From Marinobacter sp. HL-58 (GTDB lineage Bacteria > Pseudomonadota > Gammaproteobacteria > Pseudomonadales > Oleiphilaceae): a stretch of DNA of 64,000 nt. This document shows, piece after piece, positions 18,423-28,334 of this stretch (positions are counted from its first letter, which is position 1; every line of letters starts with the position of its first letter). The notes below the pieces were generated by a model that was not told the origin of the DNA, searched no databases, and saw only the letters and a program-made list of their open reading frames with translations. Position numbers and translations under genes: made by a program. The stretch is taken from assembly GCF_001314605.1 (NCBI RefSeq), contig NZ_LIHP01000017.1, positions 62,001 to 126,000 of the forward strand, read 5' to 3'.

Positions 18423-18914
18423 TCAGGCTGGCAGGTGCGCCAGTGGCAACGGCGATTGGGGTTTAACCGTCTGAATTGCGAAGTTACTGCGAATATCACG
18501 AACACCCGGCAACTTGAGCAGTGTCGTGGTCAGAAAGTTCTCATAGGCGCGGAGATCCGGCACCACCACCTGTAACATGAAGTCGGACTCCCCGGAGACG
18601 AGGTGCGCCATAACCACTTCCGGTAAAACACTGACCGCTTCGCGAAACGCCTCTGCTTCTTTCTCCCGGTGGCGCTCGACCTTGATGCCCACGAATACGG
18701 TGAGCCCAAGCCCTACCTGTTCCTGATCCAGCACGGCACTGTAACCCTTTATGACGCCCCTTTCTTCCAGGAGGCGTACCCGGCGTGAACAGGGAGACGG
18801 GGATAGGCCGATCTCCGCTGCCAGATCGATGTTCGGCATGCGGCCGTCAGCCTGCAGTTTTTCCAGAATTTTCCGGTCAAATCGATCTAGCTTGTCAGTT
18901 GGCATAATTGTCAT
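18423..18914 (-). CDS. Lrp/AsnC-family transcriptional regulator
   Basis: The 163-residue regulator has an N-terminal winged helix-turn-helix (about residues 8-60, DRFDRKILEKLQADGRMPNI). The C-terminal RAM ligand-binding domain includes HLVSGESDFMLQVVVPDL. Lrp-type proteins sense amino acids as octamers or dimers. The gene is divergent from a LysE-type exporter about 120 nt away, a common arrangement in which the regulator controls the exporter in response to its substrate. Confidence 0.92.
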   Translation of the reverse strand: MTIMPTDKLDRFDRKILEKLQADGRMPNIDLAAEIGLSPSPCSRRVRLLEERGVIKGYSAVLDQEQVGLGLTVFVGIKVERHREKEAEAFREAVSVLPEVVMAHLVSGESDFMLQVVVPDLRAYENFLTTTLLKLPGVRDIRSNFAIQTVKPQSPLPLAHLPA

Positions 18915-19036
18915 TATTTGACTGTTGAGTTGGTGATAGTGACTAAATACTAGTCATCCTGTGGCTCAGAAAGCAACCTTTCGCTACCGGGGCGTCGGTA
19001 TACTTATTGTCTCGGTTCAGGGAAAACACCACGGAT

Positions 19037-19660
19037 ATGAACGAATTATTCCTGTTCTCTACCGCCCTTGTTGCAATCTATCTGGCTCCCGGCCCGGATA
19101 TGATTCTGGTTCTCGGTACAACCGTGAGGGATGGGCAGAGGCAAGCCATTGCCACGGCTGCGGGGCTTGCAGTGGCACGCTCGATACATGTGTTGCTGGC
19201 GGCGGTTGGGCTTGCGGCGCTTTTTGACTCGCAGCCCTGGAGTTATCACACGGTTCGCCTGCTCGGTGCTGCCTATCTGCTTTACCTGGGCTGGCAGTTT
19301 CTGCGCAACAGTGGTGCCTTGCCAGAACAGAGCGCTCTGGCGGCTGGCAATAAAAGGCGAGGTTACCTGGCAGCCTTCCGGCGTGGATTGGCAACGAACC
19401 TGCTCAACCCGAAGTCTCTGATCTTCTGCTCTGTGCTGCTCCCCCAGTTCATTCACCCGGAGCTTTCCGGTGTGGCGGAGCAATTTGCAGTTCTGGCAGT
19501 GATACTGGTTCTGACCGGCTTTGCTTTTGACCTTGCCTTTGCGTTCCTCGGCAGGGGATTGTGGGCACTGACAGCCGGGAATGCCCGGTATCAGAAAGTC
19601 CAGAACAACGTCTTCGCTTTGCTGATGATGGGCATCGGGCTGAAGGTGGCCCTTTCCTAG
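19037..19660 (+). CDS. LysE/RhtB-type amino acid exporter
   Basis: The 207-residue membrane protein with about six helices has the family segments LAPGPDMILVLG near the N-terminus and NLLNPKSLIF in the middle. LysE/RhtB proteins export amino acids or homoserine lactone-like compounds using the proton gradient. I chose the start at 19037 because MNELFLFSTALVAIYLAPGP is the usual N-terminus; the 19007 start adds ten polar residues. The divergent Lrp-type regulator probably controls it. Confidence 0.9.
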   Translation: MNELFLFSTALVAIYLAPGPDMILVLGTTVRDGQRQAIATAAGLAVARSIHVLLAAVGLAALFDSQPWSYHTVRLLGAAYLLYLGWQFLRNSGALPEQSALAAGNKRRGYLAAFRRGLATNLLNPKSLIFCSVLLPQFIHPELSGVAEQFAVLAVILVLTGFAFDLAFAFLGRGLWALTAGNARYQKVQNNVFALLMMGIGLKVALS

Positions 19661-19693
19661 AGCCGCCAGGTAAGGCGCCCTGTCCGGAGCGGG

Positions 19694-21370
19694 TTATTTC
19701 CCGGCCAGAATCCAGCTAGCCGCTTTCTCCGCAATCATCAGTGTCGGCGAGTTCGTATTGCCGCTGGTAATGGTGGGCATCACGCCAGCGTCCACAACCC
19801 TCAACCCGGAAACACCCCTCACTTTCAGGTGAGAATCCACAACGGCCATGGGGTCATCCGCCCGGCCCATCCGGGTGGTACCGACAGGATGGAAGATGGT
19901 GGTGCCAATGTCGCCGGCCAGGCGGGCCAGTTCGTCGTCGGTCTGGTACTCAACGCCCGGTTTGAATTCTTCCGGCCGGTATCGGGCGAACGCCTGCTGC
20001 TCCGCAATACGGCGGGTAACCCGCAGGGAATCGGCGGCTACCTTGCGATCTTCCTCGGTGTTCAGGTAGTTCGGGGCGATCACAGGCGCTTCCCTCGGGT
20101 CGCTGCTGCGAATACGGACCGTGCCGCGGCTGCCGGGGTTGAGGTTGCACACACTGGCGGTGATTGCCGGGAACTCGTGCAAGGGCTGACCGAAGGCATC
20201 CAGGCTCAGGGGCTGAACATGGTACTGGATGTTGGCGTAGTCATATTCCTCCGAGCTGCGGGTGAACGCACATAGCTGTGACGGTGCCATACTCATGGGG
20301 CCGGAGCGCTTGAACAGGTATTCCAGGCCAATCCGCGCCTTGCCGAACATGGAGTGGATCATTGTATTGAGGGTTTTGGCGCCATGGAGCTTGTACACTG
20401 ACCGAATCTGCAGATGGTCCTGCAGGTTTTCGCCGACGCCCGGCAAATCCGCGACAACAGGAATGTTGTGTTGCTTCAGAAGATCGGCAGGGCCGATTCC
20501 GGAAACCTGCAACAACTGCGGTGAGCCGATGGAGCCGGCAGACAGGATGACTTCCTTCGCAGCCAGGGCCTCAACTTCATCACCGCCTGCCCTGGCGACC
20601 CTGACCCCCGTGCAGCGGGGCTGTCCATCTTCCGCAGCCGTTGTGTTCAAAGCCAGTACCTGGGTGGAGTGCCAGAGCGTAAGGTTGCCCCGGCTGATGG
20701 CACTGCGAAGAAACGCCTTGGACGTATTCCAGCGCCAGCCGGATCGTTGGTTGACCTCGAAGTAATCGACACCTTCGTTGTCACCCCGGTTGAAGTCATG
20801 GGTGCGGGGAATACCGGCTTGCACTGCCGCCTCGGCGAAATCCTCCAGTACCTGCCATTTCAGGCGCTGGTGTTCGATGCGCCACTCGCCGCCGTGGCCA
20901 TGGAATTTTTTGTGGTCGGGGTCGGCATCGCTGCCTTCATCTAGCCGGTAGTGGTCCTCGTGGCGCATAAAATCCGGCAGGCAGTTTTCCCAGTTCCAGG
21001 CCTCGTCGCCGGTCACTTCCGCCCAGTGGTTGTAATCCCGGGCCTGGCCACGGATATAGAGCATGCCATTGATGCTGGAGCACCCGCCCAGGGTTTTGCC
21101 CCTTGGATAGATCAGCGAGCGCCCGTTGAGCCCGGGAACGGCGTCGGTACGAAAGCGCCAGTCGGTGCGGGGATTATCAATGCAGTAAAGGTATCCCACC
21201 GGAATGTGGATCCAGTGATAGGTATCCCTGCCCCCCGCCTCGATCAGCAGCACCCGGTTATCCGGGTTCTCGCTGAGGCGGTTGGCCAGCAGGCAACCAG
21301 CCGTGCCGGCACCCACCACAATGTAATCAAATTCCGTTGCCTGTCCTTTGGCTTTGTTATTGTCGGACAT
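19694..21370 (-). CDS. GMC-family FAD-dependent alcohol/choline dehydrogenase
   Basis: The 558-residue protein has the FAD-binding motif GAGTAG near residue 21. It also has the GMC signatures [15 protein letters not shown] and [19 protein letters not shown], and the C-terminal HPVGTTRMG with the catalytic histidine. Length and motifs fit both AlkJ-type alcohol dehydrogenases and BetA-like choline dehydrogenases; an alkanol role is plausible in a hydrocarbon-degrading marine genus but is inference. The ATG at 21370 has GAGG about 7 nt upstream. No betaine genes are adjacent, which argues against BetA. Confidence 0.85.
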   Translation of the reverse strand: MSDNNKAKGQATEFDYIVVGAGTAGCLLANRLSENPDNRVLLIEAGGRDTYHWIHIPVGYLYCIDNPRTDWRFRTDAVPGLNGRSLIYPRGKTLGGCSSINGMLYIRGQARDYNHWAEVTGDEAWNWENCLPDFMRHEDHYRLDEGSDADPDHKKFHGHGGEWRIEHQRLKWQVLEDFAEAAVQAGIPRTHDFNRGDNEGVDYFEVNQRSGWRWNTSKAFLRSAISRGNLTLWHSTQVLALNTTAAEDGQPRCTGVRVARAGGDEVEALAAKEVILSAGSIGSPQLLQVSGIGPADLLKQHNIPVVADLPGVGENLQDHLQIRSVYKLHGAKTLNTMIHSMFGKARIGLEYLFKRSGPMSMAPSQLCAFTRSSEEYDYANIQYHVQPLSLDAFGQPLHEFPAITASVCNLNPGSRGTVRIRSSDPREAPVIAPNYLNTEEDRKVAADSLRVTRRIAEQQAFARYRPEEFKPGVEYQTDDELARLAGDIGTTIFHPVGTTRMGRADDPMAVVDSHLKVRGVSGLRVVDAGVMPTITSGNTNSPTLMIAEKAASWILAGK

Positions 21371-21592
21371 GCTCAAACCTCGTGGCGTTAATTTCGGCCT
21401 GTGGGCAGACGCCTGCCTGGAAAGGCTGAGAATAGCCTAAAAGCACCACAGCCGCCATTGGGCAGGTATCCACGACCAGTTACAGAGGTGCTGGCATCTC
21501 GGTTTTCCACGGTCCCTGCGCCTTGTAACCATGGGCTGCAATGCTCAGCCTTGTGGGTAATATTGTTTTCGATAAGAGGTGGGCCAGTTATC

Positions 21593-21832
21593 ATGGAACC
21601 CGTTACCAAGAAACCCTGCATCGACATCTGCGAATTCAACAAAAAGGCCGTCTGTAAGGCCTGTGGCCGCACCAGGCAGGAGAAGAAAGAGTGGAAACAG
21701 CTCTCCGCTGATGAAAAGCAGGCAATCTGGACGCGGATTCTTGATTCCCATGGTTCTGGCAAGGGTAAGCATCCGAAAGCGTTGCGGGAGCTTTATGAAA
21801 AAGCCAGACGCAAGCAGCGCAAGAAGAGCTGA
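21593..21832 (+). CDS. DUF1289 protein
   Basis: This 79-residue protein has the cysteine pattern of DUF1289, PCIDICEFNKKAVCKACGRT followed by EW, giving four Cys that could bind metal or an iron-sulfur cluster. The C-terminal half is very basic. Function is unknown. The start at 21593 precedes the conserved cysteines directly; the frame is open upstream to 21401 but that part is unlike the family. It is convergent with the carboxypeptidase gene. Confidence 0.82.
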   Translation: MEPVTKKPCIDICEFNKKAVCKACGRTRQEKKEWKQLSADEKQAIWTRILDSHGSGKGKHPKALRELYEKARRKQRKKS

Positions 21833-21842
21833 GCCCGCTGAC

Positions 21843-22496
21843 TTATTCCCCCGCCCGCAGAAGCCGCCAGTGCCAGGGCTCGAATTTGATGCCGTTGTTA
21901 TCCTCTTCCGGGTAGGAGAGCTTGAAACAGTAATCCGCCGCGTTTTCCTCAAGCCACCTGAATGCTCTGGTTTCGGCAAAGGCCTCAGTGAAAGGCTCCA
22001 CGTCCGTGGTCATGAAATCGAGGGCATCGCCTGTGTGATGCTCACTGAAGCCGGGAGGTGTGCTGGTTTTCAGGACAGTTTCAATGGTCTCGCCGTTTTT
22101 CAGTCTGTCGCGTAGCAGCTGCTCCTGATGCTCCAGGGAGCGAAAAGCGGAAACCAGCGTGAGGGTTACGTCATCGACCATGGCGGCGGCCTGCATCTCC
22201 CTCCAGGCATCCCGGGCCTCACGGGACATGAAAAACACTCCCTGACCGGGGTCGATATCCGCGACAACCAGATCGTCCTGCTGTATCTGAAGACTCAGCC
22301 CCCTGTTTTTTATAGAGGTGTCCGAAATGCCCAGGCCGGTATTGATTGCCTCCACGCGGGCCCGGTAATCAGCGGAGGGGTCGGGCAGGGCATCGGCCTC
22401 ACAGCGTGGTTCTGCCAGACTGGCCAGGGGGACCAGCAAAAGCAGCAGGGCCGGACGACAACGGTTGATCAACGGGTATACTCCTGTCATGCGCAC
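21843..22496 (-). CDS. M15B-type D-alanyl-D-alanine carboxypeptidase, exported
   Basis: A signal peptide (ALLLLLVPLASLAE) is followed by a VanY-like M15B peptidase domain. The zinc-binding SEHHTGDALDF, the upstream SAFRSLEHQ and the final PWHWR are all present. Such enzymes trim the terminal D-alanine of peptidoglycan stem peptides in the periplasm. All expected metal ligands (His, Asp, His) can be seen. It sits alone, convergent with DUF1289. Confidence 0.87.
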   Translation of the reverse strand: MRMTGVYPLINRCRPALLLLLVPLASLAEPRCEADALPDPSADYRARVEAINTGLGISDTSIKNRGLSLQIQQDDLVVADIDPGQGVFFMSREARDAWREMQAAAMVDDVTLTLVSAFRSLEHQEQLLRDRLKNGETIETVLKTSTPPGFSEHHTGDALDFMTTDVEPFTEAFAETRAFRWLEENAADYCFKLSYPEEDNNGIKFEPWHWRLLRAGE

Positions 22497-22564
22497 TCAG
22501 GTAAGGCAGAAAATATACCAGCCCCGGCCGCCTCATGCTCATTACGAGCGTACTTCTGATTTAA

Positions 22565-22907
22565 TGCCTTACAGTTCCATGGCAGCAACCCGTCCTCGAA
22601 AAAGGTGCTTTTGTGTCTCTGATCGCCTTTACCACGCTGTTCATTGGCGGGCAGGGGGTTTCCCTCTGGCTCACCCCTCTGCTGCTGAGCTGGCTGTTTG
22701 CGGCGTGGGGCCAAAGCAGTGGAGAACAGTGGCTTTGCCGATCGTAACTTTGCCCGGCGGCTGGCGCTGAAGCTGCCGGCCGGCGACCTGTGGTGGCTGG
22801 GCGCGCTGGTGGCCGGCACGGTCAGTTCGCTGGCCCTGCTGGCAGGGCTGATACCGACACTGAGGGCCATGCGGTTGAATCCCGTGCTTTTGCTGCGGGA
22901 TGGGTGA
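22565..22907 (+). pseudogene. Decayed 3' end of an ABC transporter permease (FtsX-like)
   Basis: The final part (about 22740-22907) encodes a hydrophobic segment ending LIPTLRAMRLNPVLLLRDG, the usual end of FtsX/MacB-type permeases. Upstream, about 22565-22745, another hydrophobic stretch (LIAFTTLFIGGQGVSLWLTP) is open in a different frame and ends in a stop at 22745. No single start or full-length frame exists. I read this as a truncated and frameshifted remnant; the identity of the first segment is uncertain. Confidence 0.45.
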
Positions 22908-22912
22908 GCGGG

Positions 22913-24100
22913 TCAGCTGCCCGCCATCCCTGAATCCATCATCCTCTGAATCTCCTCCCCGGTATAACCGCACTCCGCCAACAGGGTGCGGGTGTGCTCG
23001 CCGAGGCGTGGCGCGCCCTGCCAGTGCTGATCCGGCGTTGCTGAAAACCGGGACGGGCCACGGGTCTGGCGGATGAGGCCGGCCTGTGGGTGATCGTAGT
23101 TTACCAGCAGGTCGTTCGCCTTAACCTGGGGATGGTCCAGCATCTGGGTGCGGGTCAGGACCGGGGCGCAGGGCACCTGTTCCTCTTCCAGCCTGGCCAG
23201 CCAGTGTTCGGCAGAGTCGGTGCGGATAACGGACTGGATCAGGTCAAGCCGGGCATCGATGTTCTGCTGGCGCAGTTCTGCGGTCAGAAACCTGGGATCC
23301 TTGGCCCATTCCGGCCGGTTCAGGGCGCGGATGATCGCCTGCCACTCGCGGTCATTCTGCACAGCGATGGTAATGTATCCGGTGGTGGTTTCGTAGATCA
23401 GGTCCTGGAAGCTGGCGGCTTCCTGCTGTGGCAACTCTGTATGCACAAAGGTCTGGCTGCCCATGTCGGAACTCCACAGGAACGCAATGATTGCATCCAG
23501 CATGGATAGCCGCACATGCTGGCCTTCACCGGTTCGTTCACGGGCAAAGAGGGCTGCAGTAATGGCCTGGGCCGCGGTCACGCCGGTGAGCTTGTCTGGC
23601 AGTATGGTTCTGACCAGCTGTGGGCGCCGCTCATCTGCTCCGGCCTGCACAGTGGCCAGTCCGGACAGGCCCTGAATCAACGGGTCGTAAACCGGGCGCC
23701 GGGAATAGGGGCCGGTATCCCCGAAACCACTGATCGACACCATGATCAGGTTGGGAGCCACCTTGCGTAACTCGTCCTCACCCAGGCCCATTCGCTCAAT
23801 AACCCCCGGGCGAAAGTTCTGTACAAATACATCGGCCGTGGCTACCAGTTTTAACAGCGCCTCTCGCCCCTGTGGCTCCTTCAGGTTAAGCGCAACAGAC
23901 TTCTTGTTGCGGTTGTTATTGAGAAACAGCACCGACATATCGCCCTGACGGTTGGCTGCAGAGCGGGTGAAATCGCCCCCCGCCGGGTTCTCGACCTTGA
24001 TGACTTCCGCGCCCTGATCGGCCAGTATCATGGTGGCCAGGGGGCCGGATATCATGGCTGTCAGGTCGATAATACGGATCCCAGTGAGAGGAGCGGTCAT
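22913..24100 (-). CDS. CaiB/BaiF-type CoA-transferase
   Basis: This is a family III CoA-transferase of about 395 residues. It starts [20 protein letters not shown] and has the conserved aspartate segment [14 protein letters not shown]. Such enzymes move CoA between carboxylic acids. The start at 24100 overlaps the stop of the upstream oxaloacetate decarboxylase gene (ATGA), so translation is coupled and the two products probably act in one pathway on a dicarboxylic or 2-oxo acid. The exact acids are unknown. Confidence 0.9.
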   Translation of the reverse strand: MTAPLTGIRIIDLTAMISGPLATMILADQGAEVIKVENPAGGDFTRSAANRQGDMSVLFLNNNRNKKSVALNLKEPQGREALLKLVATADVFVQNFRPGVIERMGLGEDELRKVAPNLIMVSISGFGDTGPYSRRPVYDPLIQGLSGLATVQAGADERRPQLVRTILPDKLTGVTAAQAITAALFARERTGEGQHVRLSMLDAIIAFLWSSDMGSQTFVHTELPQQEAASFQDLIYETTTGYITIAVQNDREWQAIIRALNRPEWAKDPRFLTAELRQQNIDARLDLIQSVIRTDSAEHWLARLEEEQVPCAPVLTRTQMLDHPQVKANDLLVNYDHPQAGLIRQTRGPSRFSATPDQHWQGAPRLGEHTRTLLAECGYTGEEIQRMMDSGMAGS

Positions 24101-24960
24101 TCTTTCACATCCATGAATCGCCGGGCCCATTCCCGGTTCTCCTCAAGGGTAGAGTAGCGAGTCGACAACTCGGAGGCGGTGAGAGTACCTTCGGAGACCC
24201 CGCGCTGTTCCCGCAGCCAGTCGTAGGTTGCTTTAATGGCGGCAAAATAGGCCCCGTGGCCGTTCACCACGATGCGCACACCATTGGCGATCAGTCTTTG
24301 GTGGTCCTCCAGCTGGGGGTTATCGAAGGCCACAAGCATCACGGGAACCGACACATGGCTGCTGATGGCTTCCAGGTGCTCGAAATCCCGGATGCCAACC
24401 ATGCAGAGCCCGTCTGCTCCTGCGGCTTCGTAAGCCACAACCCGTTCGATGGTATCGTCAATACTGAGTTCGCCAGCATTGGTACGGGCGAAGATAGCCA
24501 TGGCGGGATCAATGCGGGCTTCCAGGGCCGCCTCAATCTTGCCCACGGCTTCATCCAGTGGAATCAGGTCCGTTGATTTACGTCCGTACTTGGCCGGCAG
24601 CAGGGTGTCCTCGATGGTCAGGGCGGCGACACCGGCCCGCTCGAGTTCCGTGATTGTGCGCATCACATTGAGCGCATTGCCGTAGCCATGATCCGCATCG
24701 GCGATAATCGGCAACCGGGCGACACGCCCGATACGGGTTGCCTGTTCGGTAAATTCACTGAGGGTGATCAACGCAAAATCCGGAGCCGCCAGTACCTGCA
24801 GGGAGGCCACAGAGCCGCCAAAAATGCCTACTTCAAAGCCGAGGTCCGCGGCAATCCGGGCAGACATGGGGTCAAAGGTCGAGGCTGTGTAATAGCAGTC
24901 CCTGGTGTCCAGAAGCGCGCGAAACTCTTTGCGAAGGTCGTGCTGGGAAGGGGTTGCCAT
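24097..24960 (-). CDS. Oxaloacetate decarboxylase, ICL/PEP mutase superfamily
   Basis: The 287-residue protein closely follows the characterised Pseudomonas aeruginosa PA4872 oxaloacetate decarboxylase as I recall it. Shared features include [37 protein letters not shown], the metal-binding DADHGYGNA and a similar length. It should decarboxylate oxaloacetate to pyruvate with Mg2+. The start at 24960 has AAGGAG about 8 nt upstream; the in-frame start at 24990 does not. It is the first gene of a pair with the CoA-transferase. Confidence 0.88.
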   Translation of the reverse strand: MATPSQHDLRKEFRALLDTRDCYYTASTFDPMSARIAADLGFEVGIFGGSVASLQVLAAPDFALITLSEFTEQATRIGRVARLPIIADADHGYGNALNVMRTITELERAGVAALTIEDTLLPAKYGRKSTDLIPLDEAVGKIEAALEARIDPAMAIFARTNAGELSIDDTIERVVAYEAAGADGLCMVGIRDFEHLEAISSHVSVPVMLVAFDNPQLEDHQRLIANGVRIVVNGHGAYFAAIKATYDWLREQRGVSEGTLTASELSTRYSTLEENREWARRFMDVKE

Positions 24961-25066
24961 GCCAATGCTCCTTGAAACAACGGGGGCCAATTGCCCGCAA
25001 AACAGGAAGGACTGAAAGTATAGCCGGCTTACCTGGGTTCATCCTGTGCAGTCAGGCCTGCAGTTG

Positions 25067-25450
25067 TTACCGGGAAGCCGCCGAAGGCAGATTGCCACCG
25101 AGCATGTTTTCAACCACAGCGGCATTATAGAAGGCTTCGACCGTCTGTATCTTATCGTCCCGGACCCGGAACCAGACCGCAAGGCGCACATCCCCGATGA
25201 GTTCAAAGTGGGTCTGGTAATCCAGAATCGCAAACACGTGTTCCCCGTCGGCACTTAGCTGGCGGACGATCAGGTCTTTCTGAATGGCGGCCATGCCGAA
25301 CTGATAGCCAAGCATGTCATCCCGGTTCAGGAAGCGCATGTTCGGCCCCACGTATTCAAACCCCTCCTCTACCAGCAAGGCCTTGGCCTCATCAAACCGC
25401 TGGGCATGGATGTCGGCGATAAACTGCGCAACGATGTCTTTTGGCTGCAT
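25067..25450 (-). CDS. SnoaL-like (NTF2 fold) protein
   Basis: The 127-residue protein has the layout of a SnoaL/NTF2-like fold: an N-terminal helix pair (QPKDIVAQFIADIHAQRFDE), then alternating strands including ILDYQTHFEL and AVWFRVRDDKIQTVEAFY. Members bind or isomerise small hydrophobic compounds; no activity can be assigned here. It is divergent from the sigma-54-controlled lipoprotein gene. Confidence 0.75.
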   Translation of the reverse strand: MQPKDIVAQFIADIHAQRFDEAKALLVEEGFEYVGPNMRFLNRDDMLGYQFGMAAIQKDLIVRQLSADGEHVFAILDYQTHFELIGDVRLAVWFRVRDDKIQTVEAFYNAAVVENMLGGNLPSAASR

Positions 25451-25640
25451 TGTCAGGCTCCGGGTGTCTCAGCATTCATGGTGCTTTCCGCTATGACGGA
25501 TTGCGCTTGGAGGTTGTGACTATCTTACACGGATTGATTTGGCGGCGATGCTCCACATTAGTCTTTGCCTACCTTCCCGTTATTGCCTGTGGGTGACCGG
25601 GTTCCGGAGGAAAGAAGCTGTGTCAAATCTGTAACAGCAG

Positions 25641-25658
25641 TGTCGAAAAACTTTACAC
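25641..25658 (+). promoter_or_regulatory. Candidate PEP-CTERM-box activator site
   Basis: TGTCGAAAAACTTTACAC matches the motif upstream of the PEP-CTERM mini-gene (about 12 of 17 positions, same orientation). It lies about 75 bp before a GG-N10-GC promoter. Binding by a sigma-54 activator of the PrsR type is inferred. Confidence 0.5.
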
Positions 25659-25722
25659 ATCATGTTTTTCCATCTGCAGGCGCAATCGACAGGGTACGGA
25701 AACAGAAGCTAAAAGATTGCTA

Positions 25723-25738
25723 TGGCCCCTTTAATGCA
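25723..25738 (+). promoter_or_regulatory. Sigma-54 promoter of the lipoprotein gene
   Basis: TGGCCCCTTTAATGCA has GG and GC separated by exactly ten bases, as in -24/-12 promoters. Transcription would begin near 25750, leaving a leader of about 120 nt before the 25871 start. The rest of the 420-nt intergenic stretch 25451-25870 shows nothing else I can support. Confidence 0.6.
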
Positions 25739-25870
25739 GGTTTTTAATTGATGGTTGGTTTTTGTGTTTCGAGTGAAAAGGCCGTGGTATTGACCTTTCT
25801 CCAAGAGGCGACAGAGATACTTGAAACCTGGAAACGGACGTTCCCTAAAGTCGCTTCATCGAGGTGTTGT

Positions 25871-26698
25871 ATGTTCAAGAAAACGCATGAATCAGGTCTG
25901 GCAATAACAATCCTGGGCGCCAGTTTATTGGTAAGTGCCTGTGGCGGCGGAGGTGGGGGCGGAAGCGATTCAACCAGTTCCAGCAGCTTAGGCGGTGATG
26001 TCACAGGGCTGAAAGCCGGCCTGTATGAAACAGAGATAACCCGTACTAAGCTCGACTCTGCTACCCAAACGGCGGTGAGTTATCTCAGCCCGACAGGAGC
26101 CCTCACAACGGTCTTCCTTAAAGGTGCCGGGCTTTCGTTTGGAACGTTGGAATTTGATGGTTCCGATATCAGCGGAACCAGTAGTGACTATCGTCAGCTG
26201 GACCCTGACGAACGCGACCCTGAAGGCTTTGTCGAGAAAAAAGATGACGAGCAGGGGACAATAAGCGGAACCGTCGAATCGCGAGAGTCTGGCAGGTTTA
26301 CGACGGCCGACGCGGAAGGCGAAATCGATACGAAAGTGAAACTGAAGCGGCAAAACACGATCAGCGATATTGGAGTATCACTGGAGGAATTGGCCGGCAC
26401 TTATACAACGGAGGATTCCGGGGTCGCCCTTACCGTGGAAGCAGATGGTACAGTGAACGCCGAGTATTACAAGAAAACCACCGGTTGCCACCTCCAGGGA
26501 ATCCAAACCCTCTCTGTGCCCGACACTTCAATCAACATGTTTGAAATTGCCTACACCATGTCCGAATGCAACGACGAATACAAACATCGAAATGGTGACT
26601 ACACGGGCCGCGGCTTTCTCGGGCCGGCCGAAAACCAGCAAATGGTATTTGCAGCCCAAAACGGGACGGTGGCCATGCAGTTTGACGGCACCCGGTAG
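25871..26698 (+). CDS. Hypothetical lipoprotein, glycine-rich N-terminus
   Basis: A lipoprotein signal peptide ends in the lipobox LLVSAC. It is followed by a Gly/Ser-rich linker (GGGGGGGSDSTSSSS) and a beta-rich, acidic domain of about 240 residues that I do not recognise. Two cysteines further on could form a disulfide. The start at 25871 has GAGGTG about 6 nt upstream; starting at 25748 would bury the signal peptide. Its promoter architecture is shared with the PEP-CTERM mini-gene, suggesting a surface or exopolysaccharide-linked role. Confidence 0.75.
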   Translation: MFKKTHESGLAITILGASLLVSACGGGGGGGSDSTSSSSLGGDVTGLKAGLYETEITRTKLDSATQTAVSYLSPTGALTTVFLKGAGLSFGTLEFDGSDISGTSSDYRQLDPDERDPEGFVEKKDDEQGTISGTVESRESGRFTTADAEGEIDTKVKLKRQNTISDIGVSLEELAGTYTTEDSGVALTVEADGTVNAEYYKKTTGCHLQGIQTLSVPDTSINMFEIAYTMSECNDEYKHRNGDYTGRGFLGPAENQQMVFAAQNGTVAMQFDGTR

Positions 26699-26705
26699 GC
26701 TGGAC

Positions 26706-26738
26706 GGGGTGGGCTCTCCAGAGAGGAACCACCCCTTT
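26706..26738 (+). terminator. Hairpin terminator after the lipoprotein gene
   Basis: GGGGTGG pairs with CCACCCC and is followed by TTT; the loop holds a second small inverted repeat (CTCTCCAGAGAG). It lies in the 46-nt gap between convergent genes. Confidence 0.6.
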
Positions 26739-26744
26739 CGCGGG

Positions 26745-27959
26745 TTACAACAGGGCTCCATTAACAATAGCCCGTAACTCCTGGCGGATCGGGTAGGTCG
26801 ACGAGGGGATCAGCTGTGTCATGAAGATCATCACCAGCTCCTCTACGGGATCGATAAAAAAGTTGGTGCTTGCCAGGCCACCCCAGCCATACTCGCCAAC
26901 CGATCCGTTGATGTGGGATTTGGCGACATCGGTCTTTACCGAAAAGCCCAGGCCGAAGCCACTCCCGGCATAAGGTGTCTCGCTGAACGCACCGACGGAA
27001 AGGCCGGGCAGGTCCTGATTGCCGGGCAGATGGTTACGGCGCATGAACTCCAGGGTTTTCCGGCCAATAATTCGCCGCCCCCCAAACTGTCCACCCTGAC
27101 AGAGTGCCTGGGCGAAGTGGAAATAGTCGTCAATGGTGGAAACCAGCCCGCCACCGCCAGACATAAACTCTCTTTTACTCCGGAAAGGGGACGTCTGCGG
27201 ATCATCCTGCAGCTTGAGCTGATCGACGGGGTCGTACTGATAGCAGGCGGCAAAGCGGTCAAGCTGCTCGTCACGAACCCGAAAGCCGGTGTCAGGCATG
27301 TCCAGAGGTTCAAAGATATGCTCGCGCAGGTACTCATCGAATGGCTTGTCAGCCAGCAACTGCACCAGGTAACCCAGCACGTCCGTGCTGACCGAATAGT
27401 TCCAGGCCGTACCCGGTGAGAACTCCAGCGGCAATTCTGCCAGCTGATTGACCAGGGCTTCCAGCGTCATGCTGCGGCTGCCATCCAGCTTCAGTTCACG
27501 GTAGGCAGCATCGACGTTGGTGCGATTCATGAATCCGTAGGTCAGGCCCGACATATGCGTGAACAGATCGCGAATGGTCATGGTGGTGGTTGCAGGTGTG
27601 GTCAGGAAATCGGGATAGACACCGCTCTTATAAACCCGCAGGTTCTTCCAGGCCGGAATATACTTGTGTACGGGATCATCCAGCAGAAACCGCCCCTGCT
27701 CATAAAGCTGCATCATGGCAATCGAGGTGATCGGCTTGGTCATGGAATAAATGCGGAAAACCGTATCCCTGCAGACAGGTTTGTTGCGCTCCAGATCCAT
27801 CATCCCCTGGGCTTTCACATAGGCAATTTCACCGTGCCGTGCCACCAGTGTCAGCGCACCGGGCAATTTTCCGGGCTTGATGTAGCGGCGTTCAAGGTGG
27901 TTTTCAATATGAGAGAGATGGTCTGCTGAGAGGCCGGCGACCTGTCTGGATTCTGTCAT
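26745..27959 (-). CDS. Serine hydrolase, class C beta-lactamase fold (EstB-like)
   Basis: This is a beta-lactamase-family hydrolase of about 404 residues. The nucleophile motif SxxK appears as SMTK and the second motif as YSVS. The third motif is probably in the [13 protein letters not shown] region. No signal peptide is present, so it is more likely a cytoplasmic esterase or peptidase of the EstB/family VIII type than a secreted beta-lactamase. I chose 27959 over the 28007 start because the family usually begins shortly before the first helix. Confidence 0.85.
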   Translation of the reverse strand: MTESRQVAGLSADHLSHIENHLERRYIKPGKLPGALTLVARHGEIAYVKAQGMMDLERNKPVCRDTVFRIYSMTKPITSIAMMQLYEQGRFLLDDPVHKYIPAWKNLRVYKSGVYPDFLTTPATTTMTIRDLFTHMSGLTYGFMNRTNVDAAYRELKLDGSRSMTLEALVNQLAELPLEFSPGTAWNYSVSTDVLGYLVQLLADKPFDEYLREHIFEPLDMPDTGFRVRDEQLDRFAACYQYDPVDQLKLQDDPQTSPFRSKREFMSGGGGLVSTIDDYFHFAQALCQGGQFGGRRIIGRKTLEFMRRNHLPGNQDLPGLSVGAFSETPYAGSGFGLGFSVKTDVAKSHINGSVGEYGWGGLASTNFFIDPVEELVMIFMTQLIPSSTYPIRQELRAIVNGALL

Positions 27960-28070
27960 ATCTTTTCTGCCTTGTTTGCCATAGATGTGATCCTGACGTG
28001 CTGTCACAGGGTTCCGGACAACGGATCCTCAATACTAGCTGATGTGTTCCCAAGAGTACTGGGAAAAAGT

Positions 28071-28250
28071 TCAAACCAAAAGCCGTCCGGCCAGGCGCTC
28101 CTGCTGGGCCCTGACCGCCTCAGTGAGAAAATCCATCAGGGCATGAATCCTCACCACGCCCCGCAAATCCGGGTGCACCTGCCAAGCACAGCAGGCCGTG
28201 GGTTGAGAGAGCAGAAATGCGAACCTGAAACCTCCTTTTTGTCCGAAGCA
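28071..28250 (-). pseudogene. 3' remnant of a LysR-family regulator
   Basis: On the minus strand this stretch encodes about 60 residues ending WQVHPDLRGVVRIHALMDFL, then TEAVRAQQERLAGRLLV and a stop. That is the usual C-terminal end of a LysR substrate-binding domain. No start codon or DNA-binding part is present; the frame runs into unrelated sequence near 28255. The remaining gap sequence 27960-28334 holds only promoter-sized space for the next gene. Confidence 0.5.
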
Positions 28251-28334
28251 GCTAAGCTATACTGAAGTAACGGTGTCGTCGATCAGATGTGCTGGATTGT
28301 GCCGTGACTGAATGCCGGAATCAGGGAGGGGCTA

